64,000 nt of DNA from Dermacentor variabilis (GCF_050947875.1 NC_134571.1:227302024-227366023), one strand, 5' to 3'; shown: positions 45,718 through 56,258, counted from the stretch's first letter. Notes: generated by a model not told the origin, from the letters alone. Made by a program: numbers and translations.

Positions 45718-46932
45718 GTTCAACCAGTACCAATTCGCCCAAATGTCGATCCTTTCTTTAAGATAATTTATGTGAGGAATGAAAGTAAGCCTGGAGTCAA
45801 GTATAACACCTAGAAATTTGAGCTCTTTGTTGAAGGAAATTCTACCCAGTTCTACACAAGGATCAGGGACCAGGCCTCTCTTTCTTGTGAAGAAAACACA
45901 AGAGCTTTTTTGGGGGTCGATTTTAAATCCATTTTGGTCTGCCCACTTGGACACCTTGTTTAAGCCCTGCTGTACCTGTCTTTCGCACACTGTAAGGTTG
46001 CACAATTTGTAACCTATTTGTATATAGTCCACGCAGACGGAATAAAAAATGGCCGGTGGTAGAGAAGCAGGAAGTGTGTTCATCTTAACGATAAAGAGTG
46101 TGCAACTAAGTACGCCTCCCTGGGGTACACCAGTTTCTTGTATAAAAGGCCGCGATAATATGTTGCCGATTTTCACGCGGAAGATATGATTCGACAAATA
46201 GCTTTAAATTATTTTCAACATATTTCCACAGATGCCCGTTCTCGACAAGTCTTGCAAGATCTCGTAACGCCATGTTGTGTCACATGCCTTCTCCATATCG
46301 AGGAATATTAAGAGGAAATACTGCTTGTGTACAAATGCACCACGGATATATCCTTCAATGCACACAAGATGATCGGTTGTCGACCACCTTTGCCTGAAGC
46401 CACACTGATAGAGATCGAGCATATTGGCATATTGTTGAGTTCTAGGAAATGTATGGAGTCTGCGATTAATCATTTTTTCAAAAAGTTTACACAGACAATT
46501 GGTAAGAGCTATCAGACGATAACTTGCTGCCAAGGAAGGGTCTTTTCCCTGCTTCAGAACAGGAACCACAATCGCTTCTTTCCACGAGGATGGGACGTAT
46601 CCCGCAGCCCAAATAGTGTTGAAAAGTGTGAGTAGTGTAACTTGTGTGTCAGTATGTAAGTTTCTGATCATGTCATACATGACTCTGTCAGGTCCCGGTG
46701 TGGTGCTTTTGCATGTGTTCAAAGCAGCTCTCAACTCGGCAATACTGAAAGGCCGGTTATACGGTTCATTCTGTCTGGATTTTCGTATGATTGGCTTACG
46801 TTCTTCTATTTCTTTACGTTTAAGAAAGGATTGGGAATAATGGATTGAGCTCGACACATGCTCAAAGTGCTCCCCAAGTGAGTCTGCCTGATCTTGTAGT
46901 GTATCGCCCTGTGTATTTACCAGAGGGAGTGA
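45718..46932 (-). pseudogene. LINE-3 ORF2 reverse transcriptase
   Basis: Fingers and palm are clear: TTPGPDRVMYDMI (46,690), WKEAIVVPVLKQGKDP, AASYRLIALTN, CGFRQRWSTTDHLV, LDMEKACDTTW and GVPQGGVLSCTLF (46,100). The catalytic box, YVDD in relatives, is CVDY here (about 46,025), so at least one catalytic aspartate is lost. A frameshift lies near 46,200. The 5' side is interrupted at 46,936 by Gypsy-3. Confidence 0.85.
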
Positions 46933-46936
46933 ATAT
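46933..46936. repeat. Gypsy-3 target site duplication ATAT (left)
   Basis: ATAT here and at 51,997-52,000. LINE-3 reads in frame when one copy and the element are removed. Confidence 0.85.
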
Positions 46937-47089
46937 TGTCACAGTCGGTAATGTGTGAAGAAGAGGACTATGATGGTGGCCTGAGAAACGACAACGAATA
47001 GGGTAGTTTTTTATCGCTGCTCTACGCTTGTTGGCCCAGCCATTAAAAGCCATCTGTAAATAGGCGCACGCTTCTTCCTTTCCGTAACG
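46937..47089 (+). repeat. Gypsy-3 5' LTR
   Basis: Starts TGTCACAG and ends CCGTAACG (A to G compared with the 3' LTR end CCGTAACA). Very short for an LTR. No clear TATA box; TTAAAAGCC occurs near 47,043. Confidence 0.93.
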
Positions 47090-47093
47090 TCAT

Positions 47094-47105
47094 TGGTGGA
47101 CGTGC
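47094..47105 (+). promoter_or_regulatory. Gypsy-3 primer-binding site (candidate)
   Basis: TGGTGGACGTGC begins four bases after the LTR. One base differs from the Gypsy-1 candidate site, suggesting the same tRNA primer. The tRNA was not identified. Confidence 0.6.
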
Positions 47106-47158
47106 GGGGTAATCACTTGCGCAAGACAGAGCTCCGCAGCGAACGCAACCTGGCCACT

Positions 47159-48343
47159 ATGTCATCCGAAGGAGAGAGTTCAACCACGGCCCCATCGTCA
47201 CCACCGACAGTCATCCTGGCCTAGCCTTGCGACCCTGGCATGTTTTCCGGGATCGACAACATTGACGTCGATGACTGGTTGCAGAATTACGAACGGGTAA
47301 GCGCACACAACAGGTGGTACAACATGCTTATGCTCGCCAATATAATATTCTACCTTAAGAAAATGGCACGGGTCTGGTTCGAACCACACAATGAAGAGAT
47401 TACGAGTTGGGACCAGTGCAAGCAGAAGCTTAGAGATTTGTTCGGCAAGCCCATCGGCCGCCAACGTGCTGCGAAGAAGGACCTTGGGACCCGTGTACAG
47501 ACGTCCACTGAATCTTACGTGGCGTATATCCAGGACGTCCTCGCTCTTTGCCGCAAAGTAGATAACAATATGGCAGAGGCAGACAAGGTCAGCCACGTCT
47601 TAAAAGGCATCGCGGACGACGCGTTTAACCTGCTTGTTTATAAGAACATAACAACGGTCAATGAGATCATTAACGAATGTCGCCGCTTTGAAGACGCAAA
47701 GAGTCGCTGCATAGTTCAACAGTTTACGGGGCTACCCAATAACGCAGCTTCATCGACGTGCGAAGACATTTGTCCACCGCGTGAGCCCACCTCCTCCGAG
47801 AACGTCGTACGTATCGTTCGGCGAGAAATCGAAGCAGCGTCTCCTGCCACGCCTGTGACGCAGTGCTTTGACGATTCCAGGCCGCTTGTGTGACTCATTC
47901 AGTCGGTCATTTGCCAAGAACTTGCCAATGTAGGTCTTCTGTCCATCTGCTCCGCCAGCCGTACTGACTTTGCTTCGTCTGCTGCCTCTGCCCCTGTTCA
48001 CCGGAGCCAATGCGGTCCATATCCGGGCTATTGCAACTCGGCCGAATGGCGCACCCATGATGACAGACCCATCTGCTTTTACTGTGGACGTGTGGGCCAC
48101 ATCTCTCGCCACTGTCGAAGCTTCTGGCCAGCTCACTCTCGACCAAGCTTTCCCGCCTACCGCCGCTCCCCACTGAATCCCCGCCCGCCATCCTTCTCCA
48201 CCGAGGTTGAAGACGCACCTGACAACGCTCGAGCCACCGCGACCAGCCGATCACCACCACCCCATAGTCGCCGCTCCCGTTCGCCCCAGCTGCGTCGCTC
48301 TCCATCCCCAGCTTACCGTCGCCGCTCTCCGATGGGAAACTAA
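47159..48343 (+). pseudogene. gag: Gypsy-3 gag with two in-frame stops
   Basis: One reading frame from ATG 47,159 to TAA 48,341-48,343, broken by TAG at 47,222-47,224 and TGA at 47,891-47,893. The capsid-like region (47,240-47,700) has DWLQNYERVSAHNRW and KDLGTRVQTSTESYVAYIQDVLALCRK. The nucleocapsid part has one CCHC knuckle (CFYCGRVGHISRHC, ~48,078-48,119) followed by an Arg/Ser/Pro-rich tail. Confidence 0.87.
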
Positions 48344-48432
48344 CTGGGGCAGCTCCTGGAGGTGACGCTGCTCTAGAACACCGGCCTGAAATTCCTCTGC
48401 TGACCCTGCCTACTAATCGGAACCTTCTGGAC

Positions 48433-50420
48433 GTGGACGTGGATGGTTTGCCCGTTACAGCACTCATCGACACTGGAGCCCAAATTTCCATTATGAGTGC
48501 GGAGCTTCGAACGCGCTTGAAGAAAGTACTGACTCCTGCTCCGACTCGACTGCTCCAGGTCGCCGATGGTGGAACTCCAGTTGTGCTTGGAATGTGTACT
48601 GCTCGTGTCAGTGTCGCCGGTCGCCACATGTCCGTTTTGTTTAGTGTGCTCGAACATTGCCCTCACAATGTGATCCTCGGACTCGACTTTCTGGCCGCCC
48701 ATTCTGCTCTGATTGATTGTTCCGCCGGCGTTGTACAACTTGATCTACCCCTACCTGTTTCCATTGACCTTCCTGCTCAAGCTCCAACTCAGCTTTGTTC
48801 CGCGGATTTTATACGCCTGCCATCTCTTGCAGCAACCTGCATCCCTGTCTTAGCCTGCCCACCTGTACCTGACGGAGACTACGTCCTTCCTCCCGCGACT
48901 TCAGTCCTGCTTTCTCACAATGTCTCCTTCCCACACACCATCGTTTCTGTTGCGGACAATCAGACATGACTTCCAATCCTGAATTTCGGACAGTGCCCAC
49001 AAGTAGTTCCTCGAGGCATGTCTCTTGCCACGTTGCCACCAACACACGAGTGCCACATTTCCGCTCTATCTGTTGCGCCGTCTTCGACCAATGCTCATTC
49101 TCCGCCGTCTATGTCAGCCCTGACTGACGACTTTACAAAGATGATTGCACCGGACCTCTCGACCCAACAAGCCGCAGAGCTCCGTTGCCTCCTCGAGTCC
49201 TACTCCGACATTTTCGACCTGAACGATCGCCCTTTGTGTCAAACTACGGTCGTGAAGCATCATATAAATACCGGCGATGCAGCACCTGTTCGCCGACGCC
49301 CATACCGGGTGTCCCCTTCTGAGCAACACGTTATCCAGAGCGAGGTTGACAAGATGCTTGCCAAAGGGATTATTGAACACTCTTCCAGCCCATGGGCGTC
49401 CCCTGTTGTTCTTGTCAAAAAGAAGGATAACAGCTGGCGATTCTGCGCTGACTATCGTCATCTAAACACGATCACCAAGAAAGATGTATATCCACTTCCC
49501 CGCATTGACGATGCTCTGGATTGTCTCCACGGTGCCACTTATTTTTCATCTATAGACCTTTGCTCTGGATATTGGCAAATTGCCGTGGATGAAATGGACT
49601 GTGAAAAGACTGCATTTGTCACACCAGACGGCCTATATCAGTTCCAAGTAATGCCTTTTGGCTTGTGCAATGCCCCGGCGACCTTTGAACGGATGATGGA
49701 CATGCTCTTGCGTGGTTTGAAATGGTCCATCTGTTTGTGCTTCTTGGTTGATGTCATCGTATTCTCTTCAACATTTGTGACTCATCTTGATAGACTTTCA
49801 CCTGTTCTTTCTGTTTTTCGCACCGCTGGCTTGCAGCTCAACTCGTCCAAGTGCCACTTCGGTCATCGCCAAATAACTATGCTCGGACACCTCGTCGATT
49901 CATCAGGCATTCGCCCCGACCCCGCTAAAGTTAATGCTGTGCAGAATTTCCCCGTACCAACTTGTTCCAAAGATGTTCGCAGCTTTATTGGCCTTTGCTC
50001 GTACTTCCGCAGGTTAGTGGAAAATTTCGCCCATGTTGCCCGTCCCCTGACTGACCTCCTGAAGAAAGACATTCCTTTCTGTTGGGGCTCTGAACAAGCG
50101 TCTGCTTTCTCGCAGCTCATCACGCTGCTCACCACACCTCCTGTTCTCGCCCATTTTGACGCCTCCGCTCCGACAGAAATCCGCACTGACGCTAGTGGCT
50201 ACGGCATCGGCGCAGTTTTAGCTCAATGCCAATGTGGGCACGACCGCGTCATCGCCTACGCCAGCCGCCTCCTCTCTCCCGCAGAGCGCAATTAATCGAT
50301 TACTGAGCATGAGTGTCTCGCCCTCATTTGGGCGGTGGGCAAGTTCAGACCTTATATATATGGTCGGCCATTTACAGTTACAACCGACCACCACGCCCTT
50401 TTGTTGGCTTTCCTCGCTTA
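48433..50420 (+). pseudogene. pol: Gypsy-3 protease, reverse transcriptase and start of RNase H
   Basis: The protease has DTGAQ near 48,470 and ILGLDFL near 48,675. TGA at 48,967-48,969 lies between protease and RT in the same frame. RT (49,018-50,060) shows [32 protein letters not shown] and MPFGLCNAPATF; the catalytic box, YLDD in relatives, reads FLVD (~49,745), losing one aspartate. RNase H starts with TEIRTDASGYGIGAVL (~50,180), then TAA at 50,293-50,295 and a frameshift near 50,400. Confidence 0.88.
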
Positions 50421-51820
50421 AAGATCCCACCGGACGCCTCGGTCGCTGGGCCCTACGGCTGCAAGAATACACATACACTGTGGTCTACAAGTCGGGTCGT
50501 CTACATCAGGACGCCGACTGCCTGTCTCGTCATCCCGTCGATGTACCGGATGGCTTAGTGGATGTCGCACCGATCTGCGTTCTTTCGCTCTCTGCCTTGC
50601 AAGACATTGGCGCTGAACGATGACGCGATGAGTCGTTACGCCCCATTATCGAACGCCTGCTCTCTGATCCGTCTGACCCATCCCTTCACATGTTTGTGCT
50701 ACAAAATGGCATCCTGTATCGCCGCAACATGCACCCCGACGGGCTTGAGCTCCTGACCGTCATTCCGTCTCATCTGCGACAGACTGTACTGCAGCAACTG
50801 CACGGCTGCACCGCTGGACACCTTGGCGTTACGCGGACCCATGACCGAATTTAACGACGGTTTTTCTGGCCCGTTCGGCGCTATGTTGCCGCGTGTGAGT
50901 CGTGTCAACGCCGGAAAAGACCAGCTGTGCCTCCTGCCGGACTGCTGCAGCCTTTGGATATACCGGCCGGCCCTTTTTCTCGCGTTGGCGTTGATCTTCT
51001 CGGACCATTCCCTATGTCGAATGACGGAAATAGGTGGATTGCCGTCGCTACGGACTATACAACTCGCTATACCATTACTAGAGCCCTACCGACCAGCTGC
51101 GCTAGACGTAGCTGATTTCTTGCTTCAGGACGTTATCTTGCACCACGGTGCACCTCGTCAACTTCTCACCGATCGCGGCAGATACTTTCTTTCCAAAGTC
51201 ATAGACGACCTACTTCGATCATGTGCTACTAAACACAAACTTACTACCGCTTACCATCCTCAAACTAACGGTCTTACCGAACGCCTGACATGCTCGCAAT
51301 GTATGTTTCCTCCGATCATCGCGACTGGGACATTGCTCTACCATTTGTCATGTTCGCCTACAATTCCTCGCGCCACGGCACAGCTGGCTATTCCCCCTTC
51401 TATCTCCTCTTCGGCCGTGAGCCAACTTTGCCTTTCGAGACACTCCTCTCGACCACGCTCGACTCGCCGACAGAGTACACTCGGGATGTCATAACCACAG
51501 CGACCGAAGCACACCAGATTGCCCGCATTCGTCTTTCTGCTTCACAGACACGCGAGAAGTGCCATTACGACCAGCGCCATCACGACGTGCATTATGAACC
51601 AGGTGCTCTTGTGCTAGTCTGGTATCCAACTCGGTGTGTTGGTCTTTCGGAGAAATTCCTCTCGCGATACTATGGCCCTTACTGCATCCTTCGCCAGGTG
51701 ACCCCTGTCACATATGAAGTGTCTCCGCTGGATGCCACGGTGCCTTCACCTCTCTCTGAAATCATCCACGTCAGCCGTCTCAAACATTACCTTTCTCGGA
51801 CAGATGAGCCGCACCAATAA
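50400..51820 (+). pseudogene. pol: Gypsy-3 end of RNase H and integrase (frameshifted)
   Basis: The frame at 50,400-50,623 gives the end of RNase H ([29 protein letters not shown]). Integrase follows with an HHCC finger (HGCTAGHLG ... CESCQRRK, ~50,800-50,920), VDLLGPFPMS (~50,985), LTDRGRYF (~51,165) and NGLTERL (~51,270), so all DDE residues are present though split by frameshifts near 51,095 and 51,285. The C-terminal frame 51,290-51,820 carries the GPY/F module (LSRYYGPYCILR) and ends 24 bases before the 3' LTR. Confidence 0.87.
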
Positions 51821-51832
51821 GGTGCTTTTTCC

Positions 51833-51843
51833 GACGGGGGTGA
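51833..51843 (+). promoter_or_regulatory. Gypsy-3 polypurine tract
   Basis: GACGGGGGTGA immediately before the 3' LTR; the plus-strand DNA primer in reverse transcription. Confidence 0.7.
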
Positions 51844-51996
51844 TGTCACAGTCGGTAATGTGTGAAGAAGAGGACTATGATGGTGGCCTGAGAGACGACG
51901 AGGAAGAGGGTAGTTTTTTATCGCTGCTCTACGCTTGTTCGCCCAGCCATTAAAAGCCATCTGTAAATAGGCGCACGCTTCTTCCTTTCCGTAACA
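51844..51996 (+). repeat. Gypsy-3 3' LTR
   Basis: 153 bp, TGTCACAG to CCGTAACA, followed by the ATAT duplication at 51,997-52,000. Confidence 0.93.
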
Positions 51997-52000
51997 ATAT

Positions 52001-52315
52001 GTTTGTCGACCTCTTATCCTATTAACCTTGTTCCAGACTTTGGCCTCATCTGCATACGAGTTGATGCCAGATAAAAACTTCTGCCAACTCTCTCTTCTGG
52101 CCTGTTGGCGTAGCAACCCCCACGCTTTGTTCTGTTTCCTACGAGCAATTCTACATTCCTCATTCCACCACAGGACACGCCATTTGCATGCCAAGCAATT
52201 TACTTCCGATGTGCATTTAGATGCGGCATCTATTATGAAGGCTGTAAAATACTCCACAGCAGCATCAATTTCTAATGAGAACATGTCATCCCATGAGATA
52301 ATAGTGAGAGTTCAA
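52001..52315 (-). pseudogene. LINE-3 ORF2, endonuclease-RT linker between the two large insertions
   Basis: Minus-strand reading from about 52,310 to 52,001 has the WWNEECRIARRKQNKAWGLL stretch usual between endonuclease and RT, then a piece that joins in frame to 46,932 once Gypsy-3 and one ATAT are removed. At the other end it joins LINE-3 sequence at 57,402 once LINE-4 and one AATTT are removed; a TGA sits right after that join. Confidence 0.83.
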
Positions 52316-52319
52316 AATT

Positions 52320-52320
<1 letters not shown>
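52316..52320. repeat. LINE-4 target site duplication AATTT (left)
   Basis: AATTT here and at 57,397-57,401 flank LINE-4. Part of the left copy could be read as element tail, so the length is 5 or slightly more. Confidence 0.7.

Positions 52321-52350
<30 letters not shown>
52321..52350 (-). repeat. LINE-4 3' tail, (TAAA)n type
   Basis: About seven TAAA-type units on the minus strand at the very 3' end, adjoining the target duplication. Confidence 0.85.
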
Positions 52351-52603
52351 TAGATACTGCGATCTGAAATCAGATCATAGCAGGGTGGGTATACATAGAA
52401 ATATACAAGCATGTAAACACATACAAATCCATCACATATGCAGGCATTTTCAGACATTGGTGAAGAATACATAACATACAAGAAAAAAACATACAAGCAG
52501 ATAAAGCACACGAATTCATAACATTTGCAAGCATTTTTCAAACATTGATAAGGAATTCTGGGTAACAATATGAGAATTAAGATTATTCCAGTCTGTTATT
52601 GTC

Positions 52604-54275
52604 CTAGGAAAAAAAAGAATATTTGAAACAGTTATTCCGTGCGTTGATGGGGGTTATCGATAAAGCATGCCTTCGTCTCGTGTTATAACCTGATGGGTAA
52701 GTAAAGAACTTGGAAGTGTTAACCTTATAATGGCTGTTTACAAGTTGAAAGAGGAACTTTAATCGACAGATACGGTTGCGCACAGTCACCGGGGGTAATC
52801 CACTGCGCCTTATGAGCTCACCAACAGACGCGCGGCCGTATGAACTAAAAACAAACCTAACTACCTTATACTGTACACATTCCAGTCTTTTAATATTGGT
52901 TAAAGTGAATGGGTCCCAAATAATTACGGCATATTCCAACAACGGACGAATGTAGGAATTGTACGCCAGTAAACGAACATCAGACGTAGATGATTTCAGT
53001 GAGCGCCTCAAGAAAAACAGTTTACGCAAAGAATTCGCAACAACAGTATCTATGTGCTTCGTCCAGGAAAGCTCATTGGTTATCCATAGGCCCAAATATT
53101 TGTACTCTCTTATCTCTGATAGAGATACATTATCAACATTATATGCAAATTGAACAGGTTCTTTCTTATGTGTGATTCTCATAAAAACAGTTTTTTCAAA
53201 ATTAATAGACATTTGCCATTGTTCGCACCAAGCAGCGACTTTTGCCAGGTCATTATTTAGACGCACCTGATCATCAACAGAAGATATCTTTTCATACAAA
53301 ATACAGTCATCTGCGTAAAGTTTCACGGAAACTGAAAGTTCTGCGACTATGTCATTTATAAATAATAGAAATAAAAGTGGTCCCAAAACTGACCCCTGGG
53401 GGACTCCAGACGCAACCTCTGTATTGTTAGAAGTATTGTTTAAGGTGACAAATTGGTGTCTGTTAGTAAGATAGGCTCTGTTCCATGTAAGTATCTGTTC
53501 ATTTTTTATATAATACCCTAATTTATGGATTAATTTGTTCTGTGATACCTTGTCAAATGCTTTACGAAAATCCATGAACACAATATCTGTTTGCTTCCCT
53601 TCATTAATTGCCTGTGCGAGATCATGAACAGTCTCAACTAATTGAGTACATGTAGAAAACCTATGCCTGAAACCATGTTGGACATCTGTAAGTACCTTGT
53701 GCTCTTCTAAGAAACTTAATATATGTTTATGAATTATATGCTCTAAAATTTTGCATGATGTAGATGTAAGAGATACAGGTCGGTAATTGTCTGTGTGTGT
53801 TTTTTTCCCGGATTGATGTAAAGGTTTGATTTCGGCCATCCTCCAGTCATCCGGTAGGGAACCATCGCATAAAGATCTGATGAATACGACATACAGGTAC
53901 TTAGCACACCATTCCGCATAACGCTTTAAAAACGCGTTTGGTATTTTATCTGGTCCTGGTGACTTTTTAGTATCAACGTTCAATAGCAAATTAAAAACGC
54001 CACTCTCAGAAATGACGTCAGATATAACAGGAAGCGATATAGAAAAGTTGGGAAGGCAACCATTATCTTTGGTAAATACCGACTGGAAGATTTTGTTAAA
54101 AGCAGAACAAACGACAGTCTCATCACTTACACATTTGCAGTCTATCATGAACCCACTGGTAGAAGAAGATTTAGGTGTGATTTGGCGCCATAATCTCTCG
54201 GGAGACGTTTTAATAAACGAAGGCAGGATCGTTACGTAATATTTTTCTTTGTCGCAAATTATTTCTGTTTTAGTT
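52604..54275 (-). pseudogene. LINE-4 ORF2 reverse transcriptase
   Basis: Nearly intact RT of 514+ codons. Motifs in order are KKSPGPDKIPNAFLK, WRMAEIKPLHQSGKK, NYRPVSLTSTSCKILE, HGFRHRFSTCTQLVE, FMDFRKAFDKV, GVPQGSVLGPLLFLLFIND, KLYADDCILYE (both catalytic aspartates present), INFEKTVFM, YKYLGLWI and the thumb (YIRPLLEYAVIIWDP). It synthesises element cDNA at nicked target DNA. The open frame starts at 54,148 by first Met but homology continues to about 54,275, where a one-base shift separates it from the endonuclease frame. A T-run slip near 52,605-52,615 removes the last ~40 residues from frame. No RNase H domain follows. Confidence 0.9.
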
Positions 54276-55278
54276 GTTCTGAAGTGCCTTCTACAATAGA
54301 TTTTAAGGTTACATTTGTTCTTGCTTTAACTTTTAACCTTTTAAGCCTTCGCTGTAAGCGTAACGTCTCGCGAGAAAGCCATGGGTTACGGTGCACAGAA
54401 GATTTTGCAATTGTGGGAACGAATCGTTGGATGCATTCAGAGACAATTCCCCTAAAAGAAAGCCACAAGTCATTTACATTGCAAGTGCTGTTTCTAAAGT
54501 CATCAAAGTAAAATGCAAGCATATCCAGAATAGATTCATCATCAGCACGAGAAAAATTGGGAAACAAATGAACATCGTTTTTGCGATCAGGGTAGACATT
54601 TGACAAGCTCAACAAGACAGCTTCGTGATCAGAAATCTCGTTTGTGACTTCACAAGTTGTCGCATTTCGGATGGCGCCACTTACAAAAAATAAGTCCAGA
54701 ATTGAGCCTACGGCTCCCTGTACTCTCGTGAAATTATTTACCATTTGCAGTAAGTCAAACGTGAATACAATATCAAAGATTGTGTTATCAATACTGTGAG
54801 CAGAATGCAATGAAAAGGTGTGCCAATCAATGTTTGGTAAATTAAAGTCCCCTGCCAGTAGTATTCTGTCATCTGATTTTACATGGCAGTGCATATATTC
54901 CCTTAAGTTTTCAAGTACCGCAGCAGAAGAGTTTGGAGGCATATAAAAAACACCAAGGATGAAGCGGACCTTGTTGATGTATGCTTTGCAAAAGACAGCT
55001 TCAATATCTTGCGCATCGGGCATACTAAAAAGTTGCATTGATGATTTGTACAAAATGGCCACTCCTCCACCTCTTCTGTCGCGGTCACCCCGAAATACCT
55101 TATAGCCCTTAGGAACAAACTCACTGTCAAATATTTCACTGCTCAACCACGTCTCTGTAAGCATGGCAACGTCTGCATCATGCGAGAACAGCATGCCCTC
55201 AAGTTCTGCAGCTTTATTGACGACGCTACGACAGTTTATGTTTAAGATTTTGAATGCAGGGCTGGTCTCTTTGTGGTG
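54259..55278 (-). CDS. LINE-4 ORF2 endonuclease domain
   Basis: APE-type endonuclease nicks target DNA for target-primed reverse transcription. The frame is open from the TGA at 55,279 to 54,259. Motifs are ILNINCRSVVNKAAEL (start of the domain, upstream of the first Met at 55,194), LTETWLSS (catalytic Glu), LLAGDFNLPNIDW and EISDHEAVLLSL (catalytic Asp/His). Because the first catalytic Asn lies before Met 55,194, translation from that Met would give an incomplete domain. The frame is the same as that of ORF1, one TGA upstream. A one-base frameshift near 54,270 separates it from RT. Confidence 0.85.
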   Translation of the reverse strand, partial: HHKETSPAFKILNINCRSVVNKAAELEGMLFSHDADVAMLTETWLSSEIFDSEFVPKGYKVFRGDRDRRGGGVAILYKSSMQLFSMPDAQDIEAVFCKAYINKVRFILGVFYMPPNSSAAVLENLREYMHCHVKSDDRILLAGDFNLPNIDWHTFSLHSAHSIDNTIFDIVFTFDLLQMVNNFTRVQGAVGSILDLFFVSGAIRNATTCEVTNEISDHEAVLLSLSNVYPDRKNDVHLFPNFSRADDESILDMLAFYFDDFRNSTCNVNDLWLSFRGIVSECIQRFVPTIAKSSVHRNPWLSRETLRLQRRLKRLKVKARTNVTLKSIVEGTSEQLKQK

Positions 55279-56166
55279 TCATTTATGGTTCTTTGGGATT
55301 TTATACCGTTTGTTTTTTGCATTATCCCATCCAAACATATCACCGTTAATGCTTAACTTATCAAAAACCAGCTTAATGTTAGCACCATTAACCTTTTCCT
55401 GTGATGCGCTTTCCCATAATTTCCTTCTTACATCATGAATTCTTTTCGAGTAGTCCTCGCTGATTGAATATTCTGAACCTTTCAATTTCGGGCATGCCTT
55501 CATTATTAAAGTCTTCTCTCGGTAGTCACGTAGATTTATGATGACAGGACGATTCCTGTTTGATTTCCTACCTATTCGATGGCATCTTTGCATGCTCTTT
55601 ATCGTAACTCCAAGTTTTTCGCTAAGAATGTCCTTTGTTATTTTGTCCATAAGTTCCGTTTCTGTTTCCCTTTCCTCTTCTTTTATGCCGTAAATAAGTA
55701 AGTTATTCCTACGGCTTCTATTTTCCAAGTCGTCAGTTTTAGTTAACAGGTGTGATACAGTGGCTTCCAGTTTATTAATAGTTGACCTCACATGGTCTAC
55801 TTCTGCTTTTACGGTCTTGATAGTTGCCACCTCGTCTTCCAAATTTTTGATTCTCTCGGTCAAACCATCTATTTTTTTCTCAAAAGAGCCCTGTTTTGCA
55901 AGAATGTCACTGACAGATGATTTCAGGGAACTTTGACCTAATAGAATCTGCTGGAGCATTTCCCTTTCAGTCGTGTCTGGGCCTGGGTTTGATTCAATAT
56001 CACCCCATTTTAAAAGATCGTCTTGGGAAGAAAAAAGGTATGCACAAACACTCTTTATACGTAGTGGGCTGGGCAGCAGCAACAAAAAGCGGTTGTCGCT
56101 ACGATAGCAGTAGGCCGATAAGTAGTTACTAACCTGCGCAGTGAAGCAAAATGGGTTCTTGAGCAT
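55279..56166 (-). CDS. LINE-4 ORF1: 2A motif, coiled coil and RNA-binding protein (295 aa)
   Basis: I start ORF1 at ATG 56,164-56,166, 30 nt after the predicted transcription start of the last monomer. The same frame is open upstream through all monomers (to 57,408), so N-terminally extended forms are possible. Residues ~25-45 are hydrophobic (FLLLLPSPLRIKSVCAYLF). Residues 55-63 are GDIESNPGP, a full 2A consensus (DxExNPGP) preceded by DDLLKW. After it come a predicted coiled coil (~75-150), RSRRNNLLIYGI and GRKSNRNRPVIINLRDY, typical of the RRM/C-terminal part of LINE ORF1 RNA-binding proteins. If 2A acts, translation gives a 62-residue leader and a 233-residue ORF1 protein starting with Pro. 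No stop or frameshift. Ends TGA, followed in frame by the endonuclease. Confidence 0.87.
   Translation of the reverse strand: MLKNPFCFTAQVSNYLSAYCYRSDNRFLLLLPSPLRIKSVCAYLFSSQDDLLKWGDIESNPGPDTTEREMLQQILLGQSSLKSSVSDILAKQGSFEKKIDGLTERIKNLEDEVATIKTVKAEVDHVRSTINKLEATVSHLLTKTDDLENRSRRNNLLIYGIKEEERETETELMDKITKDILSEKLGVTIKSMQRCHRIGRKSNRNRPVIINLRDYREKTLIMKACPKLKGSEYSISEDYSKRIHDVRRKLWESASQEKVNGANIKLVFDKLSINGDMFGWDNAKNKRYKIPKNHK
55978..56004 (-). other. 2A-type ribosome-skipping motif GDIESNPGP
   Basis: Codons for G-D-I-E-S-N-P-G-P, ORF1 residues 55-63. It matches every fixed position of the 2A consensus D-x-E-x-N-P-G-P, with a Leu-Leu-Lys run three residues upstream as in many active 2A peptides. Skipping would occur between residues 62 and 63. 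2A motifs near the N terminus of non-LTR retrotransposon proteins are known from sea urchins and trypanosomes. Confidence 0.9.
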
Positions 56167-56195
56167 TGTGCCTGAGGTGCTGCTGCCAAGCCCAC

Positions 56196-56258
56196 TGGTT
56201 GCAACCGGCGATGGGAAGCTTCTTATATAGGGCATGGTGTCCCCGTGATGTGACGTCA
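56196..56258 (-). promoter_or_regulatory. Monomer promoter 4 (nearest ORF1): CRE, TATA, initiator
   Basis: Minus strand: TGACGTCA (56,258-56,251), TATATAAG (from 56,229), and CCAGTGG with A at 56,196, 33 nt after the TATA start. CAGT fits the arthropod initiator. ORF1 ATG follows after a 30-nt leader. Confidence 0.7.

Larger units (their letters stand above)
46937..51996 (+). mobile_element. Gypsy-3: complete-structure Ty3/Gypsy element with 153-bp LTRs
   Basis: Two LTRs of equal length (46,937-47,089 and 51,844-51,996), a 4-bp target duplication (ATAT), a primer-binding site, gag, protease, RT, RNase H, integrase and a polypurine tract. Six differences between LTRs were counted by eye, about 4 percent. 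The coding region has in-frame stops in gag and pol, at least three frameshifts, and a changed RT active site, so it is inactive. Inserted into LINE-3 in opposite orientation. Different subfamily from Gypsy-1, -2 and -4. Confidence 0.93.

Noticed and set aside
53389..53410. A second 2A motif in other LINE or Gypsy frames
   Set aside because: NPGP was looked for in the readable frames of LINE-1, LINE-3 and the Gypsy elements and not seen; only LINE-4 ORF1 has it.
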